Source: Climacium dendroides (taxonomy: Eukaryota; Streptophyta; Bryopsida; Hypnales; Climaciaceae). From it: DNA of 64,000 nucleotides. The position numbers and the translations under genes were made by a program. A model generated the notes under the pieces. It had not been told where the DNA came from. It saw nothing but the letters and a program-made list of their open reading frames with translations, and made no database searches. Within the stretch, counting starts at the first letter, position 1; each line of letters opens with the position of its first letter. Shown in pieces: positions 60,129 through 64,000 of this stretch. The stretch is from contig OX467083.1 in the NCBI GenBank assembly GCA_950106755.1, forward strand, positions 30,623,029 to 30,687,028, given 5' to 3'.

Positions 60129-62734
60129 AGCTCAGCTCGCTCGAGCGCCTGCACAATACTCGGCCGTTTAGACACGAATGTGGAGCTTCAATTAATGTAA
60201 AAAGCTTGAATGTGCTGCACGGGAAGAATTGTGGAAAGCTGGGTGCCAATGCTGTTGCGCTGTGACTTGGAGGGACACATGGATTGAAGATGGAATGGGG
60301 AATTTGTAGGGAGGACATGGATGACTGTGAAGGCAACGTCTGGTGGCCACAGGAGAAAGACAACAGAGCGGGGACAGCGGAAACAAAGGGAGGTCGCGTA
60401 GATTCAATCCTGACCTCACGTAGAACCTGGATGCAGTTTGCAAAGAAAGGGGGGATTGTCTCTCTCGTGCATAAGGTTGGGTACCCCTATACCACCACTT
60501 TTTGCTAATGTGCCTAGTTACTATTTTTAGACTAAGCAATTTTTTCATAATTTCTTATTGGAGGTGAAAGGAGGTTCCTAGCACACCAAAGAACACGGCA
60601 TTTGGATATTGTATGCAAAAGTTATGAAGGGTCAAAGTTTTTTTTGGTGGAGGTTCTAAAATCGTTTCTTTTAACATATGTACATATTGATTTTGGAAAT
60701 GTACATGGAGTGAAGATGGTGGTTTTGGACAGAGTGCGATAGGCATTTGCATATGTATATGCTCAAAATGATACCCTATATTTCTTCTTGTTTTCCACGC
60801 TTATCCTTGAAATGGGTTCTATAAATTGTGAATTGTCCATTCACAAATTGACAATAGACAAAATTGTTTTACATTGTTAAATAGTCTATAAGCTTCCCCC
60901 AAGGATCTACCATAGATTGGGATATCCCTTCCCCAGTTCCTTTGGGGGCTGAGTTTAACAATACATGTTCTATTGGTTTGCCTTGGAGTGAAATTTTTTG
61001 TTGGCCAAATACTTGAGAAGGTCTTAAAATTTGGAAGAGCAAGAGGGCCCCCAAGCATTGGTAAACAATTTTGTGAAAATTAAGTAGATTAAACTTAGAT
61101 TTGATGGACCTAGACTTGAGATAGTAGGTTAACATTGGATGTCTTAGAGAGTATTTGGAAACATCGAAGCACTTTTCATTTATTTTGGCCATGTATTAGA
61201 GCTTCCCAAGGATGCAAGGATTTAAAATATTATTCACTAGTGCTAAGAAGGTCCTTTGCATGTTGAGAATATCAAAGAGGAGGGGGGGGAGGGAAGATAA
61301 ATTGAATGAGTTGCATAATTGTATTCAAGGCCCATTAAAGGTAGGATCACCTTAACCTAAAGAAATTTCTTTGATAAGCATTATTGAATGTCGTGAAGCT
61401 TTCATTTTCTAATCGTATAAAGACAAATTGAAATCAAGTTGGATGAAATTTTAAAACAATATTTGATAATAATATGCAACAATGTTGAGATGTCAAAGTT
61501 GATTTGGTAAATATTTTATAACCATGCCCTATTTCAATGTTTGTACCTCAAAGAGAGTGCAACAAGCATCTACTTTTCTTTGGTTTTGTAGGGCTTGCTT
61601 TTAGAAACATACTCAAATTTATAGGAAGGTTCTCTATTTTCCACTGTTGCTCTGGATAACATCTATATTATCATGCAAAGTAGTAAAATTTTGAAAGAAG
61701 ATTGTAAATTTGCTCTATTCTATTGAAGACTACGCTACCTAGTCAACATCCCAAAAATTAATGTAACTTGTATGTCGAGGTAATTTTCTTTAAAAGCAAC
61801 AATCTAAGAGCTAGTCCACCATTTTTATGGGATCCGTGGACAAGAAGATTTTTAGCTTGTTTTTTAGACAAAGAAAAAACAAAATACAGTGTATAACATA
61901 AGTGATTTCATATATATTTTTGAAGCATTATTGAATTACTTATGAATTTTCAAAGATTTTTGTTGTAGGCACCTATTTGTGACTATAGGTCTTTAGTAAT
62001 TCATTCCTTTACAACTTGTAAAGAGATATAGGGAAATCAAAGAGAATGATTGGCTCTTGCAATAAATAGCATTTTATCTCAATGGTAAAAGAGGTCAATT
62101 TAAGGGCCACTTCATATCTATTCTAGAGCTTATCATAGGGACAATTTGAAGAAGACAATCAAGTATGTGTTTTCTTGATTCTTGCCTTGATTGGAGTTTG
62201 TGTTAGCTTGAGACGCGCTTCACATCATTAATTTGTCACTCCACTGATTTATCCTATTACTTGAGTGTAAAATGAGTTATTCCAAAGTTAGCATCACAAC
62301 CCAATAACACATTTGTGGAATTAATAATATTTAATCAATTCAACAAAATTAATTAAAAACAAGTTTATAATTATAATTTTTTATGTCTAATTTAACATTG
62401 AAATAAATAAAAACTTATAACTTTTGCAATATTTATTGGAATGATATGAAAAAAAAGCTTCACGTTTAGATTAGGATGATTATCATCCATCATAAAATTT
62501 TCATACAAATAGCCAACAAAGCTTGCTTGAGTTCTCAAAAAATCCAAAGTGGACTCCTTATTCTTCCTACGGATTTAATGATTTATTTCCAAATGTTGGA
62601 AGTTAAGAGTTTTATTTCCCTCTTTTGCTTTGATTTTTGACTTTGAAGTACTAATTTGAGGCTCAAAGCTTATCCTACTCTGCTACGTTGTATTGGTTCA
62701 TGGGGCCTTCATAAATGTTTTGATTTCAATCTTT
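60129..62734. other. SOUL gene promoter, then AT-rich intergenic DNA
   Basis: About 400 bp upstream of the SOUL start codon is balanced in composition and should contain its promoter; no clear TATA element was identified. From about 60540 the DNA becomes AT-rich. No gene recognised. Confidence 0.5.
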
Positions 62735-62900
62735 CAATAAAAGATTGGGGTTTGGGACATCTCAAGAAAGCATATTCATATTCTCAGAATCTTTATGAAA
62801 GCAAAAAACGCTAATTACAATAAAAGATTGGGGTTTGGGACATCTCAAGAAAGCATATTCATATTCTCAGAATCTTTATGAAAGCAAAAAACGCTAATTA
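62735..62900. repeat. Perfect tandem duplication, 83-bp unit x2
   Basis: Identical 83-bp units start at 62735 and 62818 (CAATAAAAGATTGGGGTTTG...). Identity between the copies indicates a recent event. Confidence 0.95.
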
Positions 62901-63666
62901 CGTTATGTAGTCATTTAATGTTAGAGTCCTATGACGACAGGTTTCAGAAGGTTGAAGCCTAATTCTTTGCACATTTGAGGCGAAGAATAGGAGATAAAGA
63001 AATCCGAATGAAGAATGTACTAGAGCTTGTTAACTAATCTTTCACTGTTTGAGCCCAAAGAACAGGGATGAGGTTTACAATTGAACAAGTCAAACTGAAA
63101 GTGTCTTCCCCTCTTGAGACTTTTCCGATATTCAATAATATGGGAGTTACGAATAACTATGATGACAACGAACTCCCACTGCTAATCCCATGATTACAGA
63201 AAAGAAAGTATAGTTGACGAAGTCTTTGCAACTGAACAAAAATTAATCTGCGGCCAACCACTGAAATCCAAAAACGAAGAGAAAAGTGCATTTTTTCATC
63301 CAACTGCAAAAGTTGACAAGAAAAGCAAGTGCTCTTTACAACATTAATTGAGAAGAGTCCCATCTTGAGATTCTCCATTTTATTGATGGAAACCACATCT
63401 TCGTGCAATACACAAGGCATGCAGCGACGATGAGAGCAGCGTCGATGCGACTTTGATTGACAGATTCTACAAGTCGACAAATTGCCGTGCTTCCAAAAAT
63501 TGGAGGTCGACGTATTGGAGAACTACATACATAATGTCAACAAGTAGACAATACTGGCTTATATATGTACAGAGTCTCTACACTACTAAAATGCTGCCAG
63601 GAGGCACCCGAAACTTGAAGCAGCATCATCTCGAGCTCCAATTCAGATGGAAGGCTTCCGGAATTT
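62901..63666. other. 3' region of the DUF1218 gene
   Basis: From about 62930 the composition becomes balanced and remains so up to the stop codon at 63667, consistent with a 3' untranslated region and terminator. The minus-strand frame 63157-63480 (Cys/Arg-rich start) has no recognisable domain and lies beyond the stop codon. Confidence 0.45.
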
Positions 63667-63973
63667 TTAGACTTTGGCAGTGATGTGTGTACCAAGGGCT
63701 GGACCATACTCAGTCGATGTCACGTTCTCGTAGGCCCCCTTCACATCTTCCTCCTCATAACCAAAGTGATCAGCCCGAACATTGACAGTCAACATCAAGC
63801 AAATGAGCCAGAAGAGGGTTGAGTCCAGAGCTATGAAAGCGGCACCTCCAAATAACCCAGACTTAGCAGTCGGGCACGAACCTGTTAAAACGCTATGGTG
63901 CTTGTGATTGAGGTGGACCCTCTCCAGTATCGTTGCCCACAGGAGTAGTGCCTCCGCCACAAGGAAGAGTAAG
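63667..63973 (-). CDS. DUF1218 membrane protein, last exon (gene continues beyond the window)
   Basis: DUF1218 proteins are plant-specific, with four membrane segments; some (MWL) affect secondary wall lignin. This terminal exon begins after CAG at 63974 with one nucleotide of a split codon and encodes LLFLVAEALLLWATILERVH, then CPTAKSGLFGGAAFIALD, STLFWLICLMLTVN, RADHFGYEEED, and stops with TAA. It contains one complete hydrophobic segment (ALDSTLFWLICLMLTVNV) and the end of another. The conserved CPTAK-GL-GG and LFWL blocks match the At1g13380-type branch. The upstream exons, including the signal-anchor and Cys-rich loop, lie right of 64000. Confidence 0.88.
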
Positions 63974-64000
63974 CTGCAAACAATTCACGTGCATGAATGA

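Noticed and set aside
60043..60548. Minus-strand frames upstream of the SOUL start codon
   Set aside because: They lie in the expected promoter/leader, are Ser/Pro/His-rich without a domain, and are not in a frame that could extend the SOUL N-terminus through splice sites.
63157..63480. Cys/Arg-rich 107-residue minus-strand frame
   Set aside because: It lies downstream of the DUF1218 stop codon, with no zinc-binding spacing that repeats and no homologue I can name; treated as 3' untranslated region.

Overview
The window looks like nuclear DNA of a land plant, probably a non-seed plant such as a bryophyte (the second part is inference). Compact spliced genes with GT-AG introns of about 80-800 bp sit in islands of moderate GC, separated by long, very AT-rich intergenic DNA full of decayed transposon pieces. 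The gene set is plant-specific: a C2/GRAM/VASt protein, a DUF2358-SOUL fusion, a TENA_E thiamine-salvage protein, a DUF1218 protein, and a 25-residue ribosomal protein eL41 whose sequence is as I recall it for Arabidopsis.

Seven genes could be built exon by exon with consistent phase and splice sites. (1) eL41, minus strand, 13730-14057. (2) C2/GRAM/VASt membrane-contact protein, plus strand, 29379-35087, 12 exons. (3) A plastid-type FAD oxidoreductase of the D-amino-acid/glycine oxidase fold, plus strand, 41694-45246, 10 exons including a 26-nt micro-exon. (4) A TENA_E-type thiamine salvage protein, minus strand, 46526-48720, convergent with gene 3. (5) An intronless rhamnose-mutarotase-family protein, plus strand, 53207-53554. 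(6) A DUF2358 + SOUL heme-binding protein, minus strand, 56257-60128, 8 exons. (7) The last exon of a DUF1218 membrane protein, minus strand, 63667-63973, running off the right edge. The genes are housekeeping or metabolic singletons; I see no operon-like or biosynthetic cluster.

The most unusual part is the repeat landscape. Small elements that begin CCCT, end AGGG and sit between TTAA tetranucleotides occur as solo copies, as nested copies, and as head-to-tail or inverted concatemers in which neighbours share one TTAA (24887-26156 and 49759-51017). Termini and target resemble the piggyBac superfamily, which is best known from animals. Also present are a complete non-autonomous CACTA element with a TTC target duplication (38907-40149), a Stowaway-like MITE with a matching empty site elsewhere in the window (5026-5848), a 627-bp inverted-terminal-repeat family with two copies (one inside a TTAA element, one ending 48 bp before a gene's first ATG), and a family with both a long form and a 323-bp internally deleted form (4150-6400; 54822-55144).

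Region by region: 1-13 kb is repeat-rich with one unassigned GC-richer island (2.55-4.15 kb); 13.7-14.3 kb is eL41 and its promoter; 14.3-26.2 kb is repeat-rich; 26.2-35.1 kb is the C2/GRAM gene and its upstream region; 35.1-41.6 kb is repeats; 41.7-49.6 kb is the oxidoreductase and TENA pair; 49.8-52.3 kb is repeats; 52.3-60.2 kb holds the mutarotase and SOUL genes; 60.2-63.2 kb is AT-rich; the end holds the DUF1218 gene.
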